From: Heterocephalus glaber
Taxonomy: Eukaryota; Chordata; Mammalia; Rodentia; Bathyergidae
DNA length: 64,000 nucleotides
Assembly: GCF_000247695.1 (NCBI RefSeq)
Contig: NW_004624781.1
Coordinates: 8,074,581 to 8,138,580, forward strand
Reading direction: 5' to 3'
The notes beneath the pieces are model-generated. The model was not told the origin of the DNA and did not search any database. It worked only from the letters and a program-made list of their open reading frames with translations. This document shows, in pieces, positions 21,650 through 32,128 of the stretch (position 1 is the first letter of the stretch; each line of letters begins with the position of its first letter). Made by a program: the position numbers and the translations under genes.

Positions 21650-21712
21650 GACAAGAAGGGAAGGAGAGAGAGAAGAAAGAAGAAAGACATGAGAAGGAAA
21701 AGGGAGAAAAAG
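21650..21712. repeat. Purine-rich (GA/GAA) low-complexity tract
   Basis: Nearly all A/G on the plus strand with GAGAGA and AGAAAGA units. Confidence 0.8.
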
Positions 21713-21874
21713 GTAAATAGAACCTAACCAATTTATACTCAGTATTTAACTATATTGTGAGATTTATAGATCTGTCAGAATCTGAAAGAATTAATTATTG
21801 ATAGGGATATAACTAACCAAACACTGGGGTAACCAATGACATTAAAACGGGGGGGGGGTGTGTGTGCACAAAAA

Positions 21875-21975
21875 ACCAGAGTGGTGGTACACTATTGTAA
21901 TCCCAGCATCCTGGAGGGTGAGACAGGACGTTACAAGTTTGAGGCCAGGCTGGGCTACTTGTGAGTCTTAAAATT
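21875..21975 (+). repeat. Truncated B1 SINE
   Basis: AGTGGTGGTACACTATTGTA, GAGGCCAGGCTGGGCTACTT. It lacks a normal 3' end. Confidence 0.8.
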
Positions 21976-22002
21976 TAAAAATGAGGAAGAGAAAGAATCT
22001 TG

Positions 22003-22220
22003 GAGCCAGGGGTGGTGGTGCATGCCTGTGATTCCAGCATTTTGGGAGGCTGAGGCAGGAAGATCCCAAATTTGAGCCTAGATTGGGCAATTTAGTGAGA
22101 CCCTGTCTCAAAATTTCAAGCAGGGGTGGGGTGTCATGTCAAGCAGGGGGACGAGTACGGCTGAGAATGTAGCTTAGTGTGAAGGCCCTGGGTTTAATCC
22201 TCAATCTCTGCCTACCCTCT
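22003..22220 (+). repeat. B1-dID composite SINE
   Basis: B1 monomer (GCCAGGGGTGGTGGTGCATG to GACCCTGTCTCAAAA), a linker holding two near copies of TCAAGCAGGGG, then the shortened ID part (GGCTGAGAATGTAGCTTAGT). Confidence 0.83.
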
Positions 22221-22243
22221 CCACACATATACAAAAAGAGCTG

Positions 22244-22318
22244 AGGGACTGGGGGTAGCTCAGTGGTAGAGTATTTGCCTAGTATGCCTGAGGCCCTGTG
22301 GTGCCCTAGCACCTCAAA
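22244..22318 (+). repeat. ID SINE (old family)
   Basis: GACTGGGGGTAGCTCAGTGG, GTATTTGCCTAGTATGCC, then a diverged 3' end. Confidence 0.8.
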
Positions 22319-22969
22319 GTGGGGAGAAAAGCTATAGATTATTTTAAACGCATCTTTAATAAAGCCTTCACATCCTTTGGGCACCAGCTCCAGCATCTAT
22401 TTCTTGGGGCCACCGGCATAGGCAGTAACACAAATATTAGACAAACCCAAGAGAAGGTTTTTTCTTTATTTAGTTTTGAGTCTCTTCCTAACGGTGGCCA
22501 GCATATCTCTGGAGGCACACTGAGCTAATTTTTCTAGGAATTGCTTACTAAGATTCCTAGTTTTCTTTGGGGCAACAATTGTTAGCTAGAAGTTACTCAT
22601 CCTTAGGAAAGTGGTTTAGGTTTCCCACCTATTTTTAAATACAATTCTTGTCTATGGTAAAGCTCATCTACTTTTCATCTCATGCAGTCAAGATACTTCT
22701 GAAGTATAATCTGAACAATCCGGGGACCTAATTTCCTGGAAGAGTTTAATGTCATGGGAAAACTTGACTATTTCATTTATGTAGGTCATTTATTAAATGT
22801 CAAATAAGATGAGTGTTATTGCTTAAACTCTTTCATACAGAACTTATCAAGATGGTCTTTGGGGTAATGCCATGAGGAAGCGAAACCACAAAAACAAAAA
22901 AACAGGATCCAGAAAAATTCAATTTGTTCTATTCTCCTTAGACGTGTAACAACCTTGGGCAAATTTACC

Positions 22970-23095
22970 TGCATCTACCTGAACCTCTAATCCCATCACT
23001 CAGGAGTCTGGAAAAGGAAGAGCACAAGTTCAGGGCCAACCCAGACTCAGCCAGAGGCCAGGAGCAGACCCTGACTCAAAAACAAAACCAAGGAA
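22970..23095 (+). repeat. Strongly diverged B1-like SINE
   Basis: CTCTAATCCCATCACTCAGG, CACAAGTTCAGGGCCAACCC, GACCCTGACTCAAAA keep the order of B1 landmarks. Confidence 0.55.
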
Positions 23096-23582
23096 AACAA
23101 AATACCAAAAACCAAGGACTGATATAATTAGAATATGATATATAGTGCAATACTCTCAGTAAAAACTACAACAGCAAAAAACCCCAAAAAACTACAACAG
23201 CACCTTGAAATCAAACTTACTATACTGTATTTCTACATCAAAATATTTACTTGAAATAGAACAAAAAAGATTATAAATATCCTATTGTAGTCAGATTTGT
23301 GCCTATCTTTAGAAAATAAATTTACCATTTTCAGAGCGTTAAGGTTTTTAGAATTGAAAAGAAGGGACTATGAAAGGATTTTAATTGCCTTCGGCCAGAC
23401 CTTGTTAAAAGTCTTTCAAACTAAACAATGTCTACTGGTAATAATTCTGTCCACATATAATTATTAATGATTTGTCACACATGACATTTCTTCATATTAA
23501 ACTAGCCTAACGCCTTGACCCCAATAAGTTGACACAGTATTACTGGTACCAAGGCATTTCACTCTCCCCTAACCCCACCCCA

Positions 23583-23658
23583 CCAGTACTGGGGACTGAA
23601 TCCAGGGCCTTATGAATGTTAGACAAACACTCTACCACTAAACTACATCCCCAGCCCC
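23583..23658 (-). repeat. ID SINE (old family)
   Basis: Reverse complement: AGTACTGGGGACTGAATCCA, CTCTACCACTAAACTACATC, CCCAGCCCC. Confidence 0.85.
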
Positions 23659-24994
23659 ATTTCAATCTTTAATCTATGTTTTACCAATTTTTTTGTATAG
23701 TACAGGTTTTAGCCCCTCAACCCCAAGCCTTTCTTATGGACAGAATAACATTTAAAATCTACACCAGTCCTTTAGTATAGTGGTCATGCCCCTTACAACA
23801 TGATGTGATAATCTTTCACTATACATTCCACAGTTTATTCCTGAATTCCTCCTCAATTCTTGGATAAACTTTATCTCATCAACTTTATTGATTTAACTTT
23901 TAAAAAAGAGCTTAGGTAGCTAGAGAAAAAAATGTTTTGGAATACTAAATAAATGTCAACATTTCTGGGATAATTTCTGAGCCTTCTTTGTATTTTTCTA
24001 TACTTTCTGTTCATAGTAAAAATGATCTGCTCATTCTAGTCAGAGAAAAGAAATTGTTAAACCATTGATCATCTCTTGATCTACAAGCTTTACTCTAACT
24101 GGGGGATGGGTGAGGGGGATCCGGAGGTAGAGACTCTTGTTTTCATCCTTGAATGGATCTTTCACACAGTCAAGTAAGCAGTCTTACTAAGTCACTAGCT
24201 GCCTTTCCATTTCTGACCTGTGTTCTGAAAAATCAAAACCAGAAATTCTTACCATAAGTTGTGCAAAGAGACACTGAATTTGTCTTTCTTCTTTCACTTA
24301 ATTTCTAGATTAGGCCCAATCATTTTATGGTTTTCTTTGGCCTCAATGGAAAATGTTTCTAATTTTTTAAAAGATGCTTTTCTTCCTCTTCACAGCCTCT
24401 AAGACTATCCCAAATAACCACTTATTTCATATGGTCCTTTTGATCCTTTGTTAGCTTAACATGAACTTCATATATGGTGGTTTTAAGTCTAAACTTCCAG
24501 TAGGTAATTTACTTAAAATATTTCTTTCTACTTTTCCTTGTACATACATGATCATAGCTCAAGTTCCTTAACCTGGATTCCTAGATGATAAATTCTGTTC
24601 TTCCTCTCTCTGCAGAATGCTGAACTTAATTATGATATAATTACTATTATCTACAGAAACCTGTATCAATTCTTGTTTATTCCTCAGGGTAAAATTCAGG
24701 TTATTTCTGTGCTTTGTAGGTTCTAAAATGGCCAAATGTAAGTAGTAAGTTTATGTTAGTCAAAACCACATCTTCACATTTGCTATCAATGAACTGTTTA
24801 ACCCATTTATGTATAAATAAATAAACCCTTCATTACTTGTATAATTTTGCAACTTTTCTAGGTTCCATTAGCATTTCCAGCTCAGTCTCCTCATTTTGAT
24901 TAGAACAGAGACACTTTTATTTAAGCAAGGATTTCAATCCTTTAAGCTTCCACATGCCTTTTGTTGTAAGAAAAAAATTTTTTTTAATTGTTTT

Positions 24995-25298
24995 TGTTTT
25001 TAAGAGATAGGATTTGGCTATGTTGGCCAGGCTGGAGTACACTGGCTACTTTTTAAACTCATTTTTGTAGTTCTGGGAATCAAATCCAGGCCTTGAGCAA
25101 GCTAGGCAAGCATTCTGCCATGGAACCACAAGTTTGGCCTCTGCAGTGGCTATTCACAGGTGTAATTCCACTACTACTACTTTGTGTGGACACCTGACCA
25201 GCATAGGACTCTACAGCCCCCAATTCCTGGGCTTGAGTGATCCTCCTGCCTCAATCTCTGGAGTAATTGGAACTACAGGTATACACCACTGTGCCCAG
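24995..25298 (-). pseudogene. 7SL (SRP) RNA pseudogene, deleted and interrupted
   Basis: Read on the minus strand, it starts with a CTGGGCACAGTGG-like 5' end at 25298 and continues through the 5' Alu domain. It then shows S-domain sequence that B1 lacks, including GCTGTAGAGTCCTATGCTGG and GGTGTCCACAC. It rejoins the 3' Alu domain with CCTGTGAATAGCCACTGCA and CCAGCCTGGCCAACATAGCC, then an A-rich tail. The middle of the S domain (about 100 nt) is missing. A nested SINE splits the 3' part at 25052-25140. B1 and Alu do not carry the S-domain pieces, so this is a retrocopy of 7SL RNA, not a B1. Confidence 0.85.
25052..25140 (-). repeat. ID SINE nested inside the 7SL pseudogene
   Basis: Reverse complement: AGTTCTGGGAATCAAATCCA, GCTAGGCAAGCATTCTGCC, GGAACCACAAGTTTGGCC. 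CACTGGCTA (left) and CAGTGGCTA (right) form the target duplication within 7SL sequence. Confidence 0.82.
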
Positions 25299-25971
25299 AA
25301 AACATTTTAAAATATTAATACTGTCTGTATAAAAATGTAATCCTTTGTTGTCTTTATCATTCCTATGAAGTTTAAAGCCTAGCAGGACTACATCTCAATG
25401 GTCAGTCTCCTTCCATCAAGTATCTGAGATGTGAATTAAATCATGACATTATTTTGCCTGTCTAGAAAGAAAAATTATATAAGGAATGAAAAATGACACT
25501 AACAGTGTTTATGTTTAACTGTTTAAGTAAATCTAATGCTTAAAATCACACAATCAGGTTTAACATTTGGTTTTAGAAGAAAATGTCACCTCACTATTAT
25601 GTCACTTAGCCAAATATGACCTTGTTAAAACTGAATTTCTTTCTTATGGAAAGGCTTCATAACAAAGAGAATACTGCCAGACACTGCCCTTCACTTCCCA
25701 ACCTGTCAGGCAGTATTCTGCAACTCATCTGAAATCCACAATGCTTGGATTTATAACTGTTAGGATTGGAAGGGGGTATAAATACAAACTACAAAACATT
25801 ACTACAAAGAAAATAACAGCAAACCAAGCCAATTTCAAACTCTTAACTAATGAAAGTAATAAAACTGATACCCTTCCAACCACTATAAGAAAAACAACAT
25901 ACACGTGAATTAACCACTGAAGAAAAAAACCAAAAGCATATACTTGCTGGCTTTAAAGATCACAATAACAA

Positions 25972-26125
25972 GATTGACATAGTAGTGCACACCTGTAATC
26001 CCAGCACTCAGGGAGGCTGAAGTAGGAGGACTGCAAGTTCAAGACCAACCTGGGCAATTTAGCAATTTAGCAAGACCCTGTCTCAAAGGCTCTGGGTTCA
26101 AACCCCAGTACCCCACCTCCCAACC
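25972..26125 (+). repeat. B1-dID composite SINE, ID part shortened further
   Basis: B1 monomer (GACATAGTAGTGCACACCTG to GACCCTGTCTCAAA) with a small GCAATTTA repeat, then only the 3' ID piece (GGGTTCAAACCCCAGTACC). Confidence 0.8.
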
Positions 26126-26336
26126 TCTCCAATCGCAACAGTAATAAGTTATTGTACCACTTAAGCATATATAGAGAGACTATATGACTTCAAGTTCATA
26201 TACAAGAAGCAAATTCTTACTGAGAAATATAGTGGAAAATTTGCCTAGAAACCCACCTTTTTCTTAGCACTCGAATGTTACCTAAAAGTAAGATTTTTCT
26301 TAGCATGGATGTAAGTTCATTAAGAACTTTTAGGGG

Positions 26337-26404
26337 TCCGGGGATTTAGCTCAATGGTGCTGCACCTGCCTTGAAAGCGCAAGGTCCTGAGTTCAATCCC
26401 CAGT
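26337..26404 (+). repeat. ID-like SINE with perfect target duplication
   Basis: CCGGGGATTTAGCTCAATGG to TCAATCCCCAGT, lacking an A tail. It is flanked by exact AGAACTTTTAGGGGT copies (26322-26336 and 26405-26419). Confidence 0.94.
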
Positions 26405-26413
26405 AGAACTTTT

Positions 26414-26490
26414 AGGGGTAGGGATACAGCTCAGTGGTATAATGTTTGCCTAAACACACACAAAGCTCTGGGTTTGATGCCCAGGACAAT
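26414..26490 (+). repeat. ID SINE (old family)
   Basis: AGGGGTAGGGATACAGCTCA, CTCTGGGTTTGATGCCCAGG. A younger ID-like SINE landed at its 5' end. Confidence 0.82.
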
Positions 26491-27539
26491 GGGGGTGGGA
26501 GGGAGGGGGTGTTCAATTCTAAAGTTACGTATCAAAAGGACTACATTTCTACAAAATGGTTAATGGGCCTTCTTGTGCACTTGCAAGTGGAAAATCCAGT
26601 GGTATAAATAATTAGAAGTAGAGAAGACAGGTCCCAATATATCCTGTACCTCAGCTACCTCAAAGGACACACAGGGTAACAGGCTGAGAGCTTGATATCC
26701 ACAAGCTGCACCCCACATAACTCAAGGAAAGAAATAAGACATTCTATCTCTTATATATTAGGTAGAAATTTTAGTTTCCAAACAATTAATAAGAGAGCTA
26801 TCTGGCCTAAGCAACTGTTTCCTATTAACTTCATGTATGAAAAAAAGGGAAGAGACAACAGGAAAAATGAAGTAAAAAGATTTGGAAAGGGCAAGTAAGG
26901 AAATTATAAGAACATTACATGCTCAAGTCAAACAGAATATCCAGACATCATGTATGACATCTTCATCTTCAGGCTTCTGAACTAGGATTAGAGACTTCTA
27001 AAACATAATGTCATGTGTTGAGAGGAAATCAAAGTACCACAAACCTGAAGCTGGGAGCACAGTGCACACTCTGAAAGCTTAAAGAGCTACCCCAAACCAA
27101 GTTGCCGAGGCTTCACTAGAAAGAGGGACCATCACGATCTGGGGCTTTTTCTTCTGAGGAATGAGAAAATTCAGAGGCCTAAGTCACCTATTGCTCCAGG
27201 CACCCAGGCCCAGTCAGAAGGCTAAACCCCAACCCTCAGGGAACTGGTTATAAGGCCTCCAGTTCCACCCCTGGTGTCTTCCAGACATGACTGACTACAA
27301 TTTTCACCCTGATTAACTTCCAGGAATGCCAGCCAGAGGAGCAGCCAGGAGAAAAGAACATAACAAGTAGCGATTTCCCTTCTTTGTCAGCTGGACCCTG
27401 GAACAACTGCAGACACTGCCTCTTTCTATTAGCTGGGCAAAAAGCACTCATTAACCTCAGGCAAGTGCCCAGCAGCCCAGTGACAGACTAGCACTAACCA
27501 TCTTAAAAGCTGCAATGCTCCCAATTCCTTTTCTAATGT

Positions 27540-27745
27540 TTCTCCCACATTCCCAATTCCCCTTACTCTACTATAGTTTCCTCCACATCATTTATCATCT
27601 TCTTAATGCTATATAATTATTATTTTTATCTCCATGAAGTTGAGTTTTTAAAATCTATTTTATTCACTAATTATCTTCAGTGGCTAGAGCAGGGTCTCAC
27701 ATATAATAGGTATTAAACATTTATGGAATGAAAAGGAGTAAATAA
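27540..27745 (+). repeat. L2 LINE 3' fragment
   Basis: TTTATCTCCATGAAGTTGAG and GTCTCACATATAATAGGTAT, TTTATGGAATGAAAAG follow the L2 3' end order. Confidence 0.65.
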
Positions 27746-28074
27746 GAAAAACTAAAATGACCTCTCAGAGATCAACAACACTCAGAGGACCCAATAATGC
27801 CTTTATTCCTCTAACAGCACCAGACTGATTCTTGTGATTAACCCATTTTGCCTGCACCTGTATGCACCCCAGCCCTGCCTTCAAGTTCTCTGGATGTATG
27901 GAACCACAGCACTGCTACAAGCAGTAAAGGCAACAAAACTCACCCTTGAATCTGAAGGACTTCTCAAGGCTTTCACAGTCTGCAATATCCTAGTTTATTC
28001 AATTTGGGATAAAATGTGTTGAGTGAAGTTATCTTAAAAGGAGTATGAAAATAATCACAAGAAGTTTCCTTTTC

Positions 28075-28620
28075 AAAAGTTAAATTCTAATTCAATTCAA
28101 CAAGCATTAAATAAGCGTAAGATATTTTCAAAGCACTGGGCTACGAGCTATGGGAGACAGAGGAACAGAGAAGACAAGTCTCTTAGGAGCTTAGAATGAG
28201 GGAGGCAGAAAATATATTCTTAAACTATTAAGACACTATGTGATAAAGTGCTATCACAGAGATCCTAGCCAAAAAAACAGAGGTATAAAGGACAATAAAA
28301 TAAATTCTAGAGACAGAAGAATGGGAAGAAGTGGGGGTAAAAAAGGTTTCAGGAAGGAGATAAAATTTCTTTGCTAGGTTGAAAGAAAAGTTGGATACTG
28401 AGCTGAAGCAAGGAAGGGCATTCTAAAAAAAAGTAAAAAACCCCAAAATCCTCAGGTACAAAGACTGAAAAATACAAGGTATATTGGAGGAATAGTAAAA
28501 AGATATAAACAGAGTGAGAACTACATGAAACAGGGCTAAGGAAGGCCAGGTTTGTTTAAGACATACATGATCTTGAACACTGACCAATGTAGCCAATGAG
28601 AGTCAGTAATGGCTTTTCAG
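28075..28620 (-). repeat. L2 LINE fragment
   Basis: The reverse complement of L2 3' sequence is followed over about 500 bases: TTCAACAAGCATTAAATAAG, GAGCTTAGAATGAGGGAGGC, AAAGTGCTATCACAGAGAT, GGAAGGGCATTCTA, AGAACTACATGAAACAGGGC. Confidence 0.7.
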
Positions 28621-28647
28621 CAAGAAATGAAATGCTCAAAATTGCAA

Positions 28648-28733
28648 ATTTTTTTTTTGGTACCGAGGATTGAACTCAGGACCTTGTACTTGTAAGGCAG
28701 GCGGTAGAACCACTGAGCTAAATATCTGGCCCA
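28648..28733 (-). repeat. ID-like SINE
   Basis: Reverse complement: poly-T, GGTACCGAGGATTGAACTCA, CACTGAGCTAAATATCTGGC. Flanked by CAAAATTGCAA and CAAAATTGTAA. Confidence 0.93.
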
Positions 28734-28750
28734 CAAAATTGTAATTTTTA

Positions 28751-28893
28751 GGCTGGGCATGGTAGTGCATCTCTGTAATCCCAGCATTTGGGAGGCTGAG
28801 GCATGAGGATTGCCACAAGTTTGAGGCCAGCACATGAGTTCAACAACAGTCTGAACTACCTAGCGTGAGACCTTGTCTCAAAAAACAAAAAAC
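28751..28893 (+). repeat. B1 SINE
   Basis: GGCTGGGCATGGTAGTGCAT to GAGACCTTGTCTCAAAAAAC with the internal duplication. Confidence 0.9.
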
Positions 28894-28977
28894 TAAATTT
28901 GTAATTTTTAAAGTCTATGCTGAGTTTTTTGTTATATACTCTTCTAGAACCATATTCTTTTCTTTCATAGCATTTTG

Positions 28978-29072
28978 TTTTTGTTTTGTTTGTTTTTTGG
29001 TACCGGGGATCGAACTCAGGACCTAGTGCTCGAGAGGCAGACAGTGGCACCACTGAGCTAAATCCCTGGCCC
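28978..29072 (-). repeat. ID-like SINE
   Basis: Reverse complement with a GTTT-rich tail, GGTACCGGGGATCGAACTCA, CACTGAGCTAAATCCCTGGC. Flanked by TCTTTCATAGCATTTTG (28961-28977) and TCTTTCATACCATTTTG (29073-29089). Confidence 0.95.
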
Positions 29073-29109
29073 TCTTTCATACCATTTTGGCTCATACTCA
29101 TATACTGCA

Positions 29110-29215
29110 TTCATTAGTCGATAGCCTCCCCCACTTGACTACATGTCCAAAAAGGATAGGGTCCATGTCTGGCCTAGTACATGAAGTACTCAATAAAAAT
29201 TAATTCAATGAATAA
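29110..29215 (+). repeat. L2 LINE 3' end
   Basis: GGATAGGGTCCATGTCTGGC, GTACATGAAGTACTCAATAA, TTAATTCAATGAATAAG. Confidence 0.65.
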
Positions 29216-29787
29216 GTAAAAATTATAACACAGCAGCAGAATGTAGTATGGAATACAGAAAGAGTATTAACCATGAATTTATTTCTGTAATGGAGAAGGT
29301 GAAGGCCTGAACTATGTAACATGAAAAAAGTGAGATACACGGCAAGATATTCAATTTAGTGAGTGATCACTTGTGCTGGTGAGGAAGAAAAGAAAGGAAT
29401 CAAGAGTTTAGAGCCACAACAACTGGAAGAATAGTAATGTTCAGCAGTGGAGGTGAATCTATGGCATGCATGGTACAGCTGGCTGTATGTTACTGAAAAC
29501 TCTAAAAGGTTCGCCATCACTGGCTTAGAGGAAAAAAGGATAGGCAAATTTCAGAAATTATGTTCTAGAAGTATATATGAAAGCAGACGCCAAGTAGGAA
29601 AAAATTCACCCTTTCCTGTACACCTTTCAGATTTATATATACAATTCCATTTATCTTCCTTTAGTTCCATTTCTCATACCATTCTTTAGGTCTTTGATCT
29701 AGAAGTGTCAATTCTAGGACAAAGATAAATGCTGAGTTTTACATCAAACTTCAAACTCTGTAACTGAAGTTTACAAGTTATATTCTT

Positions 29788-30050
29788 AGTCAGGTGTGGT
29801 GGCACACTCCTGTAATCCCAGCACTCCAGAGGCTGAGCAGGAGGATTGTTGTGAGTTTGAGGGCACCCTGGGCTACATAATGAATTCACAAGGGCCAGGG
29901 ATTTAGCTCAGTGGTTTCGCCGCCCAGGCGCAAGGACCAGAGTTCAATCCCCGGTACCAAAAAAAAAAAAAAAATCAGACTGCATAATGAGTTCACACCA
30001 GCCTGAATTACAAAGTGAGACCCTGTCTCAAAAAACAAACAAACAAAAAA
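29788..30050 (+). repeat. B1 SINE split by a nested ID-like SINE
   Basis: The left part (AGTCAGGTGTGGTGGCACAC to CACCCTGGGCTACATAATGA) resumes after the insert (ATAATGAGTTCACACCAGCC to GACCCTGTCTCAAA). Confidence 0.92.
29893..29974 (+). repeat. ID-like SINE nested in a B1
   Basis: GGGCCAGGGATTTAGCTCAG to TCAATCCCCGGTACC plus A tail, with 11-12 bases lost in the anticodon region. CTACATAATGAATTCACA and CTGCATAATGAGTTCACA flank it. Confidence 0.94.
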
Positions 30051-30644
30051 CAACAAATTATACTCTTGAATGTCCACTTCAGCTCACATGAAAGGTCATT
30101 CCAACCAGACTCAAAGTGCCCCACCTTAGAAATGTTGCTAGGAATGCTACTGACAACACACCAAAAGTCCACTAGCTGTCTTTTATATAGAATAAAGCAG
30201 GCACCAATGCGTTCCTCCACAAATACCGAATGACAGTCTAAGAAATTATAGGAATCAGCATGCAATGTAGTAAGACCATACAATGTGGCCCAACTGACAA
30301 GAGTCTGGATTTCATGTTGTGGTTCCATATCCAAAGATTATGCGGCATCTACTCTGGCCAACTGCCAATCAAATCCCTCATGATTCACTTGATATTTTTT
30401 TTTAACCCACCCACAGAAACTACCTACGTTTCTAATACAAATCTTTCTAAAATCTCACCTTCATGTACAGCGCTTCCCAAAATAATTTTTAGATTAATTG
30501 GAAATTAGTAATGTGCTACAGATGGCTGAGAGTAAGGCAACCATTCCTAGAACTTCTCGAGTCCAAAACAAATAGCTCTGCCCATCAAATTTTCCTATTC
30601 TAGACTGATAGCTATTTTAACTGCAAATTTAAAGAGCAAAGGCT

Positions 30645-30745
30645 AGGGCTGGGGATTTAGCTCAGTGGTTCCGCCGCCTGCCTCACAAGCACAAGGTCCC
30701 TTTCAATCCCCGGTACCAAAAAAATAATAAATAAATGAATAAATA
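30645..30745 (+). repeat. ID-like SINE
   Basis: GGGCTGGGGATTTAGCTCAG, TCAATCCCCGGTACC, AATA-type tail. The GAG before the B box has been replaced. Confidence 0.93.
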
Positions 30746-30867
30746 AATACCTACCTTTGGAAGTCTCAAATCTAAGAATTAACTGGGAAATGTTGATACA
30801 AATCCAAACTTAGGGGAATAACCACTTGGTTATATAATTTTATTCCCTTAAAACTGCTTGGAAAATG

Positions 30868-30925
30868 GGGGACAGGTGTAGTCTACATGCCCAAGGCTCT
30901 GGGTTAGATTTGCAGGACTGCCAAA
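30868..30925 (+). repeat. ID SINE fragment
   Basis: GGGGGACAGGTGTAGTCTAC, GGCTCTGGGTTAGATTTGCA. Short and diverged. Confidence 0.55.
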
Positions 30926-30926
30926 A

Positions 30927-30960
30927 AGAAAGGAAGGAAGGCAGGCAGGCAGGCAGGCAA
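30927..30960. repeat. (AAGG)/(CAGG) tetranucleotide repeat
   Basis: Four to five GGCA units follow AAGG units, at the tail of an ID fragment. Confidence 0.85.
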
Positions 30961-30983
30961 AAGAAGAGAAAGAAAACTGCTTG

Positions 30984-31040
30984 AAGGCGGGGGATGTACC
31001 TCAGTGCAAGGTCCTGAGTTTTATCCCCACCATCACACAC
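30984..31040 (+). repeat. ID SINE fragment
   Basis: GGCGGGGGATGTACCTCAGT, GGTCCTGAGTTTTATCCCCA, internally deleted as in the dID part of B1-dID. Confidence 0.65.
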
Positions 31041-31204
31041 AAAAAAAAATTTGCCAAATAAAAACACAGTGGGCAACTCGTTTTCAGCTCAAAGTTAACT
31101 CAAAGGAAGGTTTCTACTGACAGGACAAAAATGGAAAAATGCCCAACTGGTCTTTGCAATCAGTTCCACTGAGCTCAATGGTTTCAGATATAAGAAATTA
31201 TTAG

Positions 31205-31400
31205 GTGGGCATGGTGATATATGCCTGTAATTCTAGCTACCTGGGAGGCTGAGGCAGGAAGACTCCAAGCTTGAGGCCAGCCTGGGCAACTTGGTGAGAT
31301 CCCGTCTCAAAAAAAAAAAAAAAGGCTGGGAATGTAGCCCAGTGGTAGAGTTCCTGCCTGGCATGTGTGAGGCTCTGGGATCAATCCCCAGTAGTGAAAG
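31205..31400 (+). repeat. B1 SINE followed by ID SINE
   Basis: B1 monomer (GGTGGGCATGGTGATATATG to GATCCCGTCTCAAAA) and, after an A tract, a full-length ID (GGCTGGGAATGTAGCCCAGT to CAATCCCCAGTAG). Confidence 0.88.
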
Positions 31401-31794
31401 AGTGAGTGACCTAGCGAGTGAGAGAGAGAGAGATATTGATTATTAGATTCCTGACTGAAGTCCTTTCTTAGTGACATGTGGCAAGTCCTTCTAGATATAA
31501 TTTCCTTTCTTCAAGCTAAGGTTCTTTTTTGGCAGCTTTCTGTTTTCTACTTCTGTTATAAGCACACTAGAGAAAGGCATGCAAAAGTTGGAGAGCCTGC
31601 AGAATGTCAGCCTCCAAAAAGAAAAGGTAGTTTAATAAAAAGTACAGCTTTCCAAACAGCAGAAAGGAGTAAGAGTCAAGTCACAAGGAACTAAAGCTGT
31701 ACTCACTAGCCCTTCTGAATACTAACTATATTTTTGACACACCAATAAAAAACTACTCATTTATGTCAACCATTTTGCCGTTTTCCCATCACCC

Positions 31795-31950
31795 ATTTCA
31801 CATCATTAGAAATTCTACAAATGTAATCTTAGAGATCATTTTACAGATAAGTAAAAACAAAGGAGTAACTTCCAGAAGGTCATACAGTTAGAGGCACAGT
31901 TATGATCAGAACTTGGGTTTTATGACTCCCAATTCTGATTTTTCCTGTTT
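31795..31950 (+). repeat. MIR SINE fragment
   Basis: TTTTACAGATAAGTAAAAAC, GGTCATACAGTTAGAGGCAC, AGAACTTGGGTTTTATGACT: the MIR 3' half. Confidence 0.8.
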
Positions 31951-32038
31951 TGAAAAGTTATACTAGTAAAGAAAACACATTATTAGCTTACACAATATCT
32001 TAACTGTAACTAAGCTACCCCAAAATAAAATTTATCCC

Positions 32039-32128
32039 AGGCTGGTTTTTTAACTCAGTGGAAGAGCACTTGCCTACCATGTATGAGACTCTGGGTTCAA
32101 TTCTCAGCACCACTAAATAAATAAAATA
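32039..32128 (+). repeat. ID SINE (old family)
   Basis: AGGCTGGTTTTTTAACTCAG, AGCACTTGCCTACCATGTAT, GTTCAATTCTCAGCACC, AATA tail. Confidence 0.85.
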
